Source: Camarhynchus parvulus
Lineage: Eukaryota; Chordata; Aves; Passeriformes; Thraupidae
Length of the DNA: 64,000 nt
NCBI RefSeq assembly: GCF_901933205.1
Contig: NC_044573.1
Coordinates: forward strand, 50,401,493 to 50,465,492
Direction of reading: 5' to 3'
The notes under the pieces were generated by a model. It ran no database searches. It saw only the letters and a list, made by a program, of their open reading frames with translations, and was not told the DNA's origin. Positions 1 to 13,004 of the stretch are shown here, in pieces. How positions within the stretch are numbered: position 1 is the first letter of the stretch; every line of letters begins with the position of its first letter. The translations under genes were made by a program, and so were the position numbers.

Positions 1-572
1 CACTATGCTCCCACTAGAACTGCTCCCAAATGGCAATTCAGATCTCTTCAGGTTTATTATGGGCCATCCCTAAAGTTAAGGTTCAAGACATTAGAGCCAA
101 AGTGTAAATGCTAGAGTTGGAAAGAGCCAGCATAAAATATGAAGGTAGACAGCTAGGTTTAGCCCAGAGACTAGCAAGGATGATAAGTTTGTGCCACCAG
201 TAGTTATCCCTGGATTCAACAGGGTCAACATACCTGGATAGGTTTATCATCTTTTCAGTTTTACCATAGGAATCAAGTTGGGTCTTGCACAGTTACAGGA
301 ACTCAGCCTTGGAATGGGTTTTGTGAGGAAATGTCAGCCCACTTGCTTTACTTTTAGTTTTCTACCCAAAGGTGTAAAATGGACATAAGTGTAAATAAGG
401 TGCTGGCACTAAGGTGACCTATGATTACGCTAACCCTTACTTTAAAATGACACAGATTGTCACTTTAATGAACCTTCATCTCAGACTTTTTTTCCTTGTC
501 TTTCTCTGTCTTTATTGATTAGGTTTGGAATTTGCTATACAGAATTATGAAGTAAACTCATCTTACTGACTA

Positions 573-619
573 CTGAAAGCAAACTTCCACTTCATCAACT
601 GCTGAAAGCAAACTTCCAC
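573..619. repeat. Short direct repeat (18 bp x 2)
   Basis: The 18-mer CTGAAAGCAAACTTCCAC occurs exactly at 573-590 and again at 602-619, with an 11-bp spacer. This is a local duplication with a 29-bp period, probably from replication slippage. No function is implied. Confidence 0.9.
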
Positions 620-3360
620 ACAATGTCCTGATCAGTTTGTCTTCTACAGCACTTTAGCACTTCAGCTTGATCTTTCTCTGGAGTGATGTTTCATATTCAG
701 CTTCATTAATTTTGGAGGACCTCCAGAGTATACTGAGACATAGAATAAACCCTACTCCTGTTCATTTATTGGGATGCGTAAGAAGTAATTAACTGAAATT
801 CATGAAAGTGTATTTCTTAGTAGATTCATGTACCTGTCTAAATGTTAATTTAATTCTGATTCCACAATTTTCATAAAGGGTCTCTGCTTTCAAGAGGTAC
901 ATTTCAAAATTAGAGCTTATACTAAAATTCATTTTTGTCATATCTAAGGTGGCTCAGCATGAGGATAAAGAACACCTGTAATGCTTCAAAATTTCCTGAC
1001 TTAATATTCTAAATTTAATTTTTTTTTGCCTCCAACTTTTCCCGTGTGAATTCAGCGAAAAAGAAAATTTAAAAAAATTATTTATTATGCCTCGTCAGTC
1101 TTTTTTTTTTCCTGTACACGAGCAGGAACTTTTTAGTATTCCTTCCAGTCATGTTTGCAGAATTCAATCAGAAGTGAATACCTTGATGAAAGTAATATAC
1201 TATGTTCTTATTCCATCGGTTTGGTCTTTTTTACTGAAGCAGTGTTTATAGGTTAGCTGGCATTGATGACGTCCATAGGATGCAGGCAGAATGGTGTGGC
1301 CAGAGGGAATGCTATCTATCACAAATTATCTGCCATGGGTTACCTGTTTCATCCTACTGTGCTATTTTGTCTTTTTGAAGTATTTCCAGAATTGTTCTCT
1401 CCTGACTGCCACAGTTATACCTGTGGAAATTCTTACTTTCAAAACTCTTTCATTTTGCCCTAGGTTTGATTAACATTTTACCCTTTACTCCAAGTTTAAC
1501 TAACTCAACCTGCATTAAAACCTATGAGCATTATGGAGTGGAGTTCAAATATCATTAAATGATGCCTTTCATGTCTGCCTTGGTCACTTAAGGTCTTTAA
1601 TTACTGCAGAAATATGTACAAAAGAAATGTATAAAGCACACATTTTTTGCTGATATTATTAATTAAACTTTTTCTATAAGGGAGGACCGCTTCTCTATGC
1701 TTAATTAAAATGGAACAACTAATATTGCAAAAGGACAGAATTTCCTGTGTTAGTTATCTGGGTGTTCACAAAACCCACACAAAGATATTAACAACATCCT
1801 ACATTTGCTGAACTCAGGTCAGCAGTGATCCAGAGAGATCCTCATGTGTTCTAAATCAATGCTGCATCTAGAAGACAGACCAGCAAACAAAGAAAAGCTT
1901 TAGAGAAAAGTGTAAGAACAGTTACTAACAAAATCATTGTAAATGAGCTACAATAGACACAGCCATTTGTACTACAGTTTAGCTGTCTTTTATTGTGCTA
2001 ATAAAGATTTGGAAAAGGTCTCTAATCTGATGTACTACAGACACACCCAAAAGCTTTGCAATTTAAACAACTAAGAAAAATCTGTAAGTAAGGAAGCACA
2101 GGGGTAGATAAGCCAGGTTGCCTGAGGGTGAATGATGGGTCCGGTAATGAACAGTGGGTATCCCATTCTAGTGCCCCTTGGAGTTCACAGCCTGTTAGCT
2201 CTTTCATCCTTCACACTCCTTTAAAGTAAAGAAGATTGAGAGGTGACTTGATTATAACGTAGATGGAGTAACTTCACAGGGAGAAAACACTGGCTACTGA
2301 AATGTTCTTTAATCTAGAAGACAAAAGCGTTACAAGGTATAAGAGCTGGAAGCGGAGATCAGACAATTGCAAAGGAGAAATAAAATAACCATCTAGACAG
2401 AGAAGGTGATTAAGCAGTGCAGGAAAGATATAGCGGAAGATTTCACAACTTTCCTATAATTAAAGATTTCCATAGCATTTTCAGATGAAATGAGAAACAA
2501 AATTTCAAAAGAAAACCTTTATCTGGAAAAAAACGTTTGTTTGTTTTTGAAAGCAGAATCTTTCATCTGCAAAATTTTTGTTTTGGTTACAGGCGCTTAG
2601 ATTTTCTTTCACCAACTGTTATATCCAGATGAAAGAAAGACAGTATTGCAACTGCATTATATATTTTATTTATTAGTATGGAAGATGGTCTCCTGAGTAA
2701 TGAAATTAAGTCAGAAACTATGACTCAGAACAAAACTCTCAAAAAGCCATAAGCATTCTTCTAGCATTCTGGCTAGAAACTACAAAAGTTACTCATATAG
2801 CTCAAAAAAGAAAACAGAACAAAACCAAAAAAGACAAAATTATATTTAAAATTATATGAAAATGTTGACTGCATTAATAGCTTGTTAAATACTTGAATTG
2901 AAAAGTAACCTGGGTTCCAGGTAAAAGAAATTGTGAGATGTCTGAAAATATTCGAACTTAGTTTTTGTTTGGCATTTTTATGAGATTTATCTTTTTTACA
3001 GAAAAATTACCAAATGCCGCATTTTCAAATAATGAACGAAATTCAGAATGCCTGTTAGAAAACATCTGAAATATTGTAAACTTACAAAATAGATAAGTCT
3101 GCTTTTCCATGTCTTTCCACTGTGGTTTAAAATTTTTTGTTCTTCCTTCAAAAATAGCAGCTTTGATCCTTCTGAGGAAGTTTTCACCTTCTGAACTCTA
3201 AGACTGGCTAGATCTTAAATACCACTAATGGAGGGTTTGCAGCAGTGGATGGGCATAAGTCTTGCTTGTTCTATTTTAACACTTATATTTTTCACTGGAT
3301 TCCATTCTGTAGAAGATAGTCCAGAAAAAGCCTGAAGTGCTTCAATGAACTGCTGTTATT

Positions 3361-3402
3361 AAAAAAAAAAAAAACCAAAAAAAAAACAAACAAAAAAAAC
3401 CA
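3361..3402. repeat. A-rich low-complexity tract
   Basis: A run of about 14 A is followed by further A blocks separated by CC or single C. This is a simple-sequence tract that could be the tail of an old retroposed sequence. No family body could be recognised upstream. Confidence 0.85.
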
Positions 3403-6400
3403 CTGGTCCTTGTTTTGACTACTTCAGTGGCTTAGATAAATAGGAATTATCCTATGGCAGTGTCCTGAATGAAAGTGTGCACCCAATCCCAAGCTGTTAA
3501 AGGTCCCCATTACTTGTTTGTGCATTGCTGAGGGAGGATGCACAGCTGGAGGTGGAGGGAGAAAAACTGCTCTGTGGTGCCTCTGCTTCCATTGTTCTCC
3601 TGTTACAACCTCTCTGTGCCCAAATAAAAAGTCAAAAGCTGTGAGAGAAATGCTGAAGCAGAGTGGTCAGAGAGCGACAGCTGTCCTCGGTGCAGGCAGG
3701 GGGCGAGGAGGGGAAAGGTCATATCTTGTTGTACAGCATTCACAGTCACTACAGCTGCCCACAGCTCCCAGGCTTTGATAAGAGGGTACATTTTTCCAGC
3801 ACTACTATAATTCTAGGGAAATAAATTAACAAACCTTTTCTTATATAATACCACTCTTATTAACTCTGACTGGATTTCAAAGGAAAAGAACCTGTTGTGC
3901 ATGAAAAGTTGTAATTTTTGTCTTGCACCTGAAAGGTCTGGCCCTCTGCTGTCAGGTAGTAATTTAGACTGCAGACCCTACCACTTGCACAGTCCTTCCT
4001 GTCCACCTTCTCTTCCTGGAGCCATTTGTTTGCTCTCATGGGAAAGGAAGGCTCCTGTGAGCAGCTCATTGCTTCCAGGATGCCATCTCTAGCTCAAGGT
4101 AGCTGTGGGAGGGGGTACTAGAATGGAAATGTAGGAGATAGCAGGTGAAGTATTTTGAAAATTTCCAGCTATCTCTTTCTCCCTATTAAGAAAAGAGTCA
4201 TAAAGCATTTTTCTGTCTTGCCCTGATGGACTTGGCTGCCCACTTGAATCAATATTATAGAAATGATTTTCAGTCTCAGCCTACAACAATTCCAGTTTCT
4301 CAGTCAAAATATAGCAATCTCTGCACTCATAGAAAAAATGACTATAGTTTATTGTCTAGTAAATTGCTTGCCAAAGTTGTGTGGAGTAAAAGGCAAAGTT
4401 GGAATAACTTTCTGATCTGTGTGCATTGCCTGTGAACACAAGTTCTTTGTCCGTGACCAGAACTCATAGGTGTTAATAACACATGAATAAAAAGGCACAA
4501 TTATCAGATATGACTGAAACAAATGGAAGAGACATTTACCATGTGTTCTTTAGCTGGAAGAGAAGGGGAAGAGGGAGAGATTGCAAGGTTATAAATTTTA
4601 ACATAGTTCATGCAGCCTACTTGTAGTACAGCTTTTCCACTTGATGACCACTCTCCTTTTTACCTCATTACAGAGCCATAATCATACAGTATTTTTGCTA
4701 CTAAGATTTGTTTTCTAATGTAGTCAGGAAAGTCATACAATGACAGCTCATACTTTAGACTTCATCAGGAATCAATTTCAATTCCTTATGCCGGGAAATG
4801 CTGACTGACACACTATAAGTACTGAACAGTGTGTTGTGGCCACCACATACATTTTCTTCTGTAGTTCTTGAATCCCAGGGGTCTCAGTCTTTGGCCAGAT
4901 GGGGTTAGCATCATGGGGAGCATGTGAAGCCATGTTCTATATTTTGTCAGACTAAACGGGTACAAGAATTTGAAGATTATAAAGCAAGATTATAAAAGGG
5001 TTAAAATAGGGCTTATATGGGGGCTTCTGCTAGGATTGCTGGCATTTCTTGATTTTTTAACACTTCTGAAATTTTAGCAATGATGTTAGACACTGAAGAG
5101 GTTCCTAAAGAGGAAAGATGAACACATTAATATCTCAATCAATTTGTCTTCCAAACATTAAAAAAACCAAAGGCTAGGGAAAAATAACTAAGGAGTGGAG
5201 AGAGCACAATGCCTTGCACACATGGTAGCACTGCCACTTATTCCTTTTCACATATGACTCAAGTTTCTTTCCAGACACAGGAGTGCAGACCACAGCCAGC
5301 TGTGGCTTACTTTTTTGGGTTGCCACCTCTTGTGTTATTTGCCTGTTTTCTGTAGTCTATAAGCCATTAGCAAAACAAATATTTCTCATAGTCTTCTTCA
5401 CTATTTCCAAGGGCTTGTTACCTTCAAGGTATTATGTGAGAGGTTCACAGTCAACAATTCACTGACTTCCTGAGATGTTTGAATCTCTCCCCAAGACGCA
5501 GTGGATTGATGTTTGTTTCTCTAAATATCCTCATTGCTTTTTCCACATAAGATCTTTATGTACCTATTTCTCAATTCTTGGGGGGATTAATGAGGTGACT
5601 TTTAGCATACACCGTCCAACATAGTGTTGAGGAGTTACAACACTTAAATCCTTTAGGTTGACTCATTCAGTATCCTATAGAGGCACAAAAATTACACTGT
5701 GATTTGTCATTTTATCTCACATTTATGTGTTATATAGCTGTACACTGAAATACAGGTTCTAAAAAATGCATTAAGTGCTCAACAAGGTGATTATGCATGG
5801 CTAATTCATTGCTGGTAGAGTAAACTTTGGTTATAGCTTTTTTTAGTATGGTGTTATTAAGTGTGCAGTCAGATATACCATACCTTGATTTCAAAAGCAA
5901 ACATTAAAATTATCAGCCTGTGGGATTAACGCTGAGATATTCTATGTTGCGCTCCATTTTTATTAATGGCAACTGTCATATAATTTGCAGTGAAACTCTT
6001 GCATAATTATGCTTTACCATGAAGTGCATCTTCTTCCAGAGTAAGTTCTGCAATGATTTTCCATAAGATCTCTGTGCTACTGATGATTTTTTGATAGGGT
6101 TATTTCCATTCTCATACATTAACTAAATTAAGGCAGAGGAATTTCTCTCCCTGCAACATCTTAAAGAGAAAAAAATGATATTTTTTGTTCTGATGTCCTC
6201 AAGAAAATGCTTCTCTTCTGTTTTCCTTGGGGACGGCTTCATTATAAAAGGATTTCTTTTGTTATTTCCTATTAGGAGACTGTGTCTATATTTCTCTTTT
6301 CTTTTTATTTTCCCTTTTTAACTCCTCCTAAGCTTTTCTCTTCTGCATTTTTTAAGCTCTACCATCTTCTGTTTCTCTCCCAGTGTAGTATGAGCTCTCT

Positions 6401-6845
6401 CAGCTCTCTCTCCATGCCTTATCTTAACAGAAAGTGATAAAGGAAAGAGACTGCTGGTCCAACAGATTCCTGGGAGAAGCTTGTGTTTACATTTTAAGGT
6501 CTTTGGGAAATGGTCGTGCTGTCCTTTATGTTTTACCAAACACAACGTAAGACTCCAGGATCATGATGAACACTTCTTGTGCTATTAAACTACACACAAA
6601 TAGTGAAAGGATGAGCATCTCCTTATTAAGATGGGTACAGGAGATCTTTGAAAAGATGAAGGGGATAGAGATATACTGCTTTTAGGGAAATGAATTACTT
6701 CCTCACTTAATGACTACTCAGTTCACTGCCTAGTATTCAGGTTTAGTTTTTAAGCTCAAGATTAATTTGATCTGATTGTAAGGATGTGATTCAGAACACT
6801 ACAGTAAGCACTTAATGGTATACCCTATGCTCTCACACCTGAATT

Positions 6846-6879
6846 CAGCAGAATAGTCTTGCAGCAGAATAGTCTTGCA
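6846..6879. repeat. 16-bp tandem duplication
   Basis: The unit CAGCAGAATAGTCTTG (6846-6861) is repeated immediately at 6862-6877 without mismatch, and the first two bases of a third copy follow. The copies are identical, so this is a recent slippage-type duplication. Confidence 0.9.
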
Positions 6880-9287
6880 TCTTTATCTGTCATAATGAAG
6901 TCTATTTGTGGGTGTATCAGACAATTTAGACACCTAAAATGGTACTATGTACCTATGTTTAGTGATCTGAATCACTTCCTTTACTTTTCTTTTAGACAAC
7001 ATTGTGTAAAGCTTTGCACTCAGAATCATGTATATTATTTCTGTGCATGCAGCAATTGGTTACCAATATGGCTATCAAAGGCTGAAACAAAAATACTACT
7101 AAGTTAAGCATTTTTAATTTTACCACTCTGGTGAAGAGATCTAGGAATCTTTTTTGATAAGGCAGCTGCGAAAAGCATTGGCCTCCATTACTCTGTGAAA
7201 TGGGTTTATTCTCTGTCATGCTAAATCACTTTTCATTTTACTCTCCACATTTTCTCTGAAAGAGTTATAGCATTTAATGCCAATGTTCCTCTTCTTAAAC
7301 TGAATTCATAGGTTCTTATAAGCATAGCCTTACTCCTCCACTCTGTGCTCTCTTAATTTGTGCAACCTCACAGTCAACTGTACTCACAGATTAATGTTGA
7401 CAGCTAAGGGTCAAAGTTGCCTAGGCCATGTCTACACAGTGGAGTTTCACACAGGTGGTCATACCCTTGACCAGGTGGATGAAGTTGAGTTCTAAATGGG
7501 TAGACTCTGTCTGAAATAGACAGACATGACAAGCCTTTTCAAAAAGGATGGTACAGCAGCATTAGGGTGAAGACCAGCTTTTTGGAAGTTTTAAATACTG
7601 TGAGATAAATCCAAAAATTACAGATGAAATATGGATGCCTGAGAGAAAGATAACATGGTTAACATTCCAGAATCTACCTGACAACCAGCAGGCATGGCCT
7701 GTACTGCAGGAACCACCACTGTGAGTGTGTAAGGACTGTCTTACTGTTTCAGATGAAAAATGCACCAAACCTGAGATGGAAGTGGTCAATAAAAAATCCT
7801 TATGGAAGATCATATGAAGAAAGAGAGAGAAATCAAACTCAATCTTCCAGCTTCCAGCAGAGATGTCTATTCTCAAAGAGTTTGAATTTTCTGAAATTAG
7901 GAAGTTCTTTTAAACTGAAGATGTATTTACTTAATTGCATTCCCTTAACTGTATTCCCTTAAATGAAAATGTAATCCCTTAATAGCAGGGATATATGGGG
8001 TTTACATATGGTGTTTACATATATTTATGTTCATATTTTAGTTAAAACCAAATTAAAAGGGAAAAAAATATTACTGCTCTGCTTCATGGCTATTGGTTAC
8101 AGGAATACTGCAATTTGGCTTCTGTTCATGTATTTATTATTTATTTACTTATTCCAGAGACTTAAGCAGCTGTGGAAGATGATCATATGCTTGCAGGGCT
8201 CTGAGCTCTGTGAGCTTGCTGCTCAAGTTATTGCTTTCTGTCTTGAAGCAGTTCATTCCAGCCCTGCTCCACTTGCTCCTCTCACCCAGTTTGATACACT
8301 TGAAAGTGATAAAAATTTTGCCCAGTGCTTACACTGTTTATTGTTCTCACAGTAAAATCTCCCATTGATTCCTGTGGCCACTGAGTGAGGTCTGAAATGA
8401 ATGGAAAAGGAAAAAAAAGTTGAACTGATGGTTTATTCAAGAGAGAAAATTATAGATGAAGGAAGAGCAATTACTGGAATTAAGAGTCCTGACCTGTGTC
8501 CAGTCATGACACAGGAGTGACAAAGATTATCTAAACTGATCAGAGTTTATGTTGGATTAAGATATGTTGAAGCTGCCTGTAGTTTTCTAAAAGGAAAACC
8601 AAGCCAAATGATTTATACAAAAAAGAAAGATTATCACTACAAGTAGCAAATGAATGAATTATTAATTTTTCAGTCCTGGGAGGAAATCATGACACTCTCT
8701 AAAGAAGCAAGAATGTTTAGGAAATGGAGCAGTAAGGAAAGCTGCTCTCAAAATACCAGCAATATTTATTTGATAAATCTGCCAAGGAAACATGGAGCCA
8801 GCCTACTAAATTAAGGGAGAAAGTGAATACTTTGAATGAGACTATTAATACCATTAGAATTGATTGCCTTAAGATTTGTTGTTGTGCTGCTAGATTAAAA
8901 GATAGATCAAAGTCAGTTTTGTATGGGAGCCCCTCCCACACCAATCAATCAGTGACTCTACAGCTGCTGCTCTCCATCCCTCCCAGCACATTCGTATTTC
9001 TCTTCCACTGCTTGAGCTAGGGGATGCTCACATCCTTAAGCCTTTTGTTTTTCCAGGAGTGAAATCTGGTCCACATGAGGGATGTTAAATAATCCTTGTC
9101 ATAAAGTCCTCCTACATGGTACTTACTGTACACCCTGGGTAGGTGCAAACCTGCCCTCTTGGTACCCTGAGTGGGAAAAGGATTCATGAGGGCATTAATA
9201 CAGTGCTGAGCTAGTGAAAGCTGTTGAGAGGTGAGATTATTAGCACACAATGTGTAATGCACTGACACAGGTCACTTAAGGGTTGGA

Positions 9288-9354
9288 TTTTTTTTTCCCT
9301 TGGTTCTGGACACATGAAGGTTGCAGGTTTTTTTTCCCCTTGGTTCTGGACACA
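9288..9354. repeat. Tandem duplication, 40-bp period
   Basis: Bases 9288-9314 (a T run, then CCC and TTGGTTCTGGACACA) recur at 9328-9354 with one mismatch. The offset is exactly 40 bp. The intervening 13 bp are less alike, which suggests either a decayed 40-bp tandem copy or slippage across the T run. Confidence 0.85.
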
Positions 9355-12300
9355 GGCAGAATCAATTTATTTGTGCCCACCACAAGCTCCCATGGATGTG
9401 GAGCATGTGTTGTAAACATACAACTAATGAGTAGCTTTTTAAGATGAGGAATGTCAGATACTGACACTGTTAACTATGAAATCTGACTTGACTGTGATTT
9501 ATATTGCTGGCTACTTTTCTTGATGGCAATCTGCCCTTGAACCCTTAGCATGTTCTTCTAAAACTTATCAATAGTATTGCTGACATCAGTACATTTTCAG
9601 TGTATATTCAGTATTTCATCAATACATGTTTTCAGCATCACAGGGCCTTGTGGCATGACAGTATTTGTGCCTTGCTGTAAAAGCTCCTTTACCCTTTTAC
9701 ATCCTAACTGGGTTCAGTCCCCGGGCTCATCCATGTTCAAAACTGCTCAAAAGCCATCTTGCATTATGCAGGTATGAAACCTCAAAATGTGGAGTGTGCA
9801 AAGCCATCTCCTGTGGACTCCCATGGGTAGGAGGGGGTTGCTGTGGCTGCCTCTGGGCTTGTTGTGCTTGTGCTCAGAAGAATTACCTTTGAGAGTCTTC
9901 TTCTGCCTCCAGGATATCCCTGCTGCTTCCACTGCTGAGAACACTTAGGAAAGGGGGAAGTTCACTATCTAGAGTTCAAATCCATTGCAGCATGTTGTGA
10001 TGAAGTTTGAAGTACTGGTTGTGATCTTCTAATGGGCAGACTTTGCAAGTACATGCCATGTTGCTAATGTTTTCTTTCTGCCTGCTTGTGAGAAAGTGTC
10101 AGGAAGGGTGTCTCAGAGGGCCAAAGTCATTGGAGAGGATGTTTTTAGAGTACCCTTAACAAGTAACTTTGAAATTGGATTGTAGACTGCAACCTGAGGT
10201 ATGACTAAACTATACACAAGTATATCTGATGGATTGAAATTTAATACAACTCTCTCTATATTTCAGTGGTTGCCCACAGCACTGGACAAGCCTTGGGGTT
10301 TGAGTTGCAATAGCTTTAGTGGTACTAATATTTGATATATCCAGATGAGGCATTTCCATACTAATAGAAGAGAGCCACAACCTTTTGTGATAACAGTGCC
10401 TATTCACCCTGGCAGAACAGTGGATAACTTGAGCCATGATCACAGGAAACAGTGAAGGATGTGGATCACATTAAGAGTACCCCAGCTAAACATCTGGGCG
10501 CCCTAAAAAATGAAGGGTGTAAGTCAAATGCATAGGACTGTAGGGTCTCACCAAAAATTTTCAGTTCCTGGTAGTACTTTTGAGGCTGGTGATACAAACA
10601 GTATGGAGTCCTACAGACAAATGGTATGAAGTTTATTTTCCACTAAAATATTCCCCCTGCAATGTCATCCATTCTCATCAGCTTAATTTTTTTTCTTCCC
10701 CTCTCAGTCTCGTTACTCATTGCACTACAGAATCCTCTGAACTAATCCCAACTTAAGAAAGAAAATAAAGGGTTAATACTCACTGAATTGCTTCATAATG
10801 CACCCCATTTACCTTAAAAGCAAAACAAAGGGTTACATCCTTCAGAAACATCCAGCTGAATGAATGAGCATATATGTGTAACAGCCACAGTTCTGATGGA
10901 GCTATTGTAATTTTTTTTTTAAGTTAGAAAGTTTAGAAATAGGAATTTTTTCTTCCTAATGTTAATTTGAATTCACTGTTTGGACGTAGAAGGTATCCGT
11001 AGCACCATATTCTGTGAGTGTTTCAAGAACTGTGTGTGCAAGTCTAATCAATATGGTGCTAAAATGCTGACAGAAGTCAAACTAGGTTTACTAGTCTAGG
11101 TGTGAATCTTCCCCTAAAACATCCTTAGTGTAGACAAGGTGTGAAGTGCAAGGTGCAGCCAGAGCATGGTAACAGCCACCTTCAAGTTTTATATATTTAC
11201 TCTTTTCTAGAATACATACTTGCAAGCGAATTGGCCTATTTACAGGAGGAAGAGCTCTTCTGAAAATCCTCTGGGAACTGCCTGCAGCAAATGTGATAAA
11301 GCCACATATATTGCTCAAAAGTAAGAGGAAGAAAATGTGTCCCCTCAAGATGTTAACTAAAAAGGACACATTTTCCTCATCTTACACTGTAATTATTCTG
11401 TCTGCGTTATATCTTCTATGGAGATTGTGGCAACAAAGAAAAAAAATCTGCATTTTAGAAGGACGTACTGACCGGCAGTAAGAATGGGAATACAGTGCTG
11501 CTATTTTCTTTTGCTTTAATGTTAACAACCACTCATCCTTATCCACAAAATGAGGTAATACACAGAAATAAGTAAGAAAAAAAATTGAAAGACATACCTA
11601 CATCTCTGTTTGGCAGAATCATCTAATTAAATGAACCTCAAGTATTCCTTGTTGTAAATCTTACAGCGAAGGACACATATTTTCAAAGTAATTTTCAAAG
11701 TACTGGTCTTAAAATTTAATCCCAGAAAAGTTAAACATTGATTATAAATAGACTACTCTGTGACAGAAAGCAAATATATGTACATCTTAAAAGAGACCTT
11801 TCTAGTTAGATAGCAGTTAAAAAGCTCTACTTACCAAAAGGTTTTCATGGCATGAGGTATTGAAGGTTTATTCTTTTATGTGTTCAGATAGCGCTGTTCT
11901 CTTGGTAGTTTATTATGTTATTTGGCTCATTGATTTATCTTTCATTGATTTGTATGAATCTAGATTTCCCGAGAATGTACTCTGTCTTATGAGTTTTTTA
12001 GGAAGGTATTAAAATGATGAAAGCTGTTGACTTGATAGCCTTGGGAACTGAAGACATCTACTGATGCTCTGTTGTTTAAGGGAATCTGATGTAAATTTCC
12101 CCTCACTAATCCATTAATTTGTCAGAAGTCTTGCTGGGAGGGAAATTTTCTGGGCTGATATTTCATCTTCTAAGTTCCTTACACACACAAATCTGAAGCT
12201 GTCATGAAGCACTAATGATGACTGGACGTATGATACATGATAAAAGAATTCAGGCATCACTAACACTGGCCCTGGACACACATCAGATTAAAAGATTCCT

Positions 12301-12934
12301 TTAAGAATATTTTTATGGGCTCTAGTGATGAAAAGAAAAGAAAGACATTACATTGCTTTCAGAATATAACCTATTTCTTTCTTGTGTAGTGTTCTGTTGT
12401 CGATTTAGAGGTGCAAGGCTTGGTAGTCTAGTATTATTCCCCTGATACACCTAGTCTCTGCATCTGTGAACCTCTCTAGAGCAATTCCACGGTCTGTGGC
12501 AAAATACTTATCAGGGGAATAAAGCTGATTAGCTGCAGATATTCTTGCTCTGGAATTTAAATATAAAATTTTGTACCTTTTTTCTTTCTTTACAGAAACC
12601 CTGCTATGTAAAACCACTGTTTGTTTTCTGTAACTGTATTATGAATTTTTTTCAGTAGTACATTTTACTCTTTGCATTGGTGAACACATTTCTTACAAGT
12701 AAAGTGGGAGAGTCCTGTCTCTGATAAACTGAACTTATGCCATACTTCCTCAGGGAAATATGGTCATATTGCTCATATTGCAGGAAAAAACCTCAATTTT
12801 TACAGTAAAATGAGTCTGCAGACCCAAATGACTGAGAAAACAATTAGCCTTAAAAAATTGTGGGAAAAGAATAGGATTCTTCTCAAAATTAGTAATGTGT
12901 TTACATGCATTTAAAATGTAATATCTGAAGGTTG

Positions 12935-13004
12935 CTTTTTTTGTTGTTGTTGATTTTTGTTATTGTTGGTTTTTTTGGTGGGGTTTTTTTTTGGTTTGCT
13001 TTTC
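12935..13004. repeat. T/G-rich low-complexity tract
   Basis: The plus strand carries TTG trinucleotide repeats followed by T runs broken by G clusters. This is simple-sequence DNA of a type common in bird introns and intergenic regions. Similar tracts lie at 22457-22501 and 27715-27768. Confidence 0.85.
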
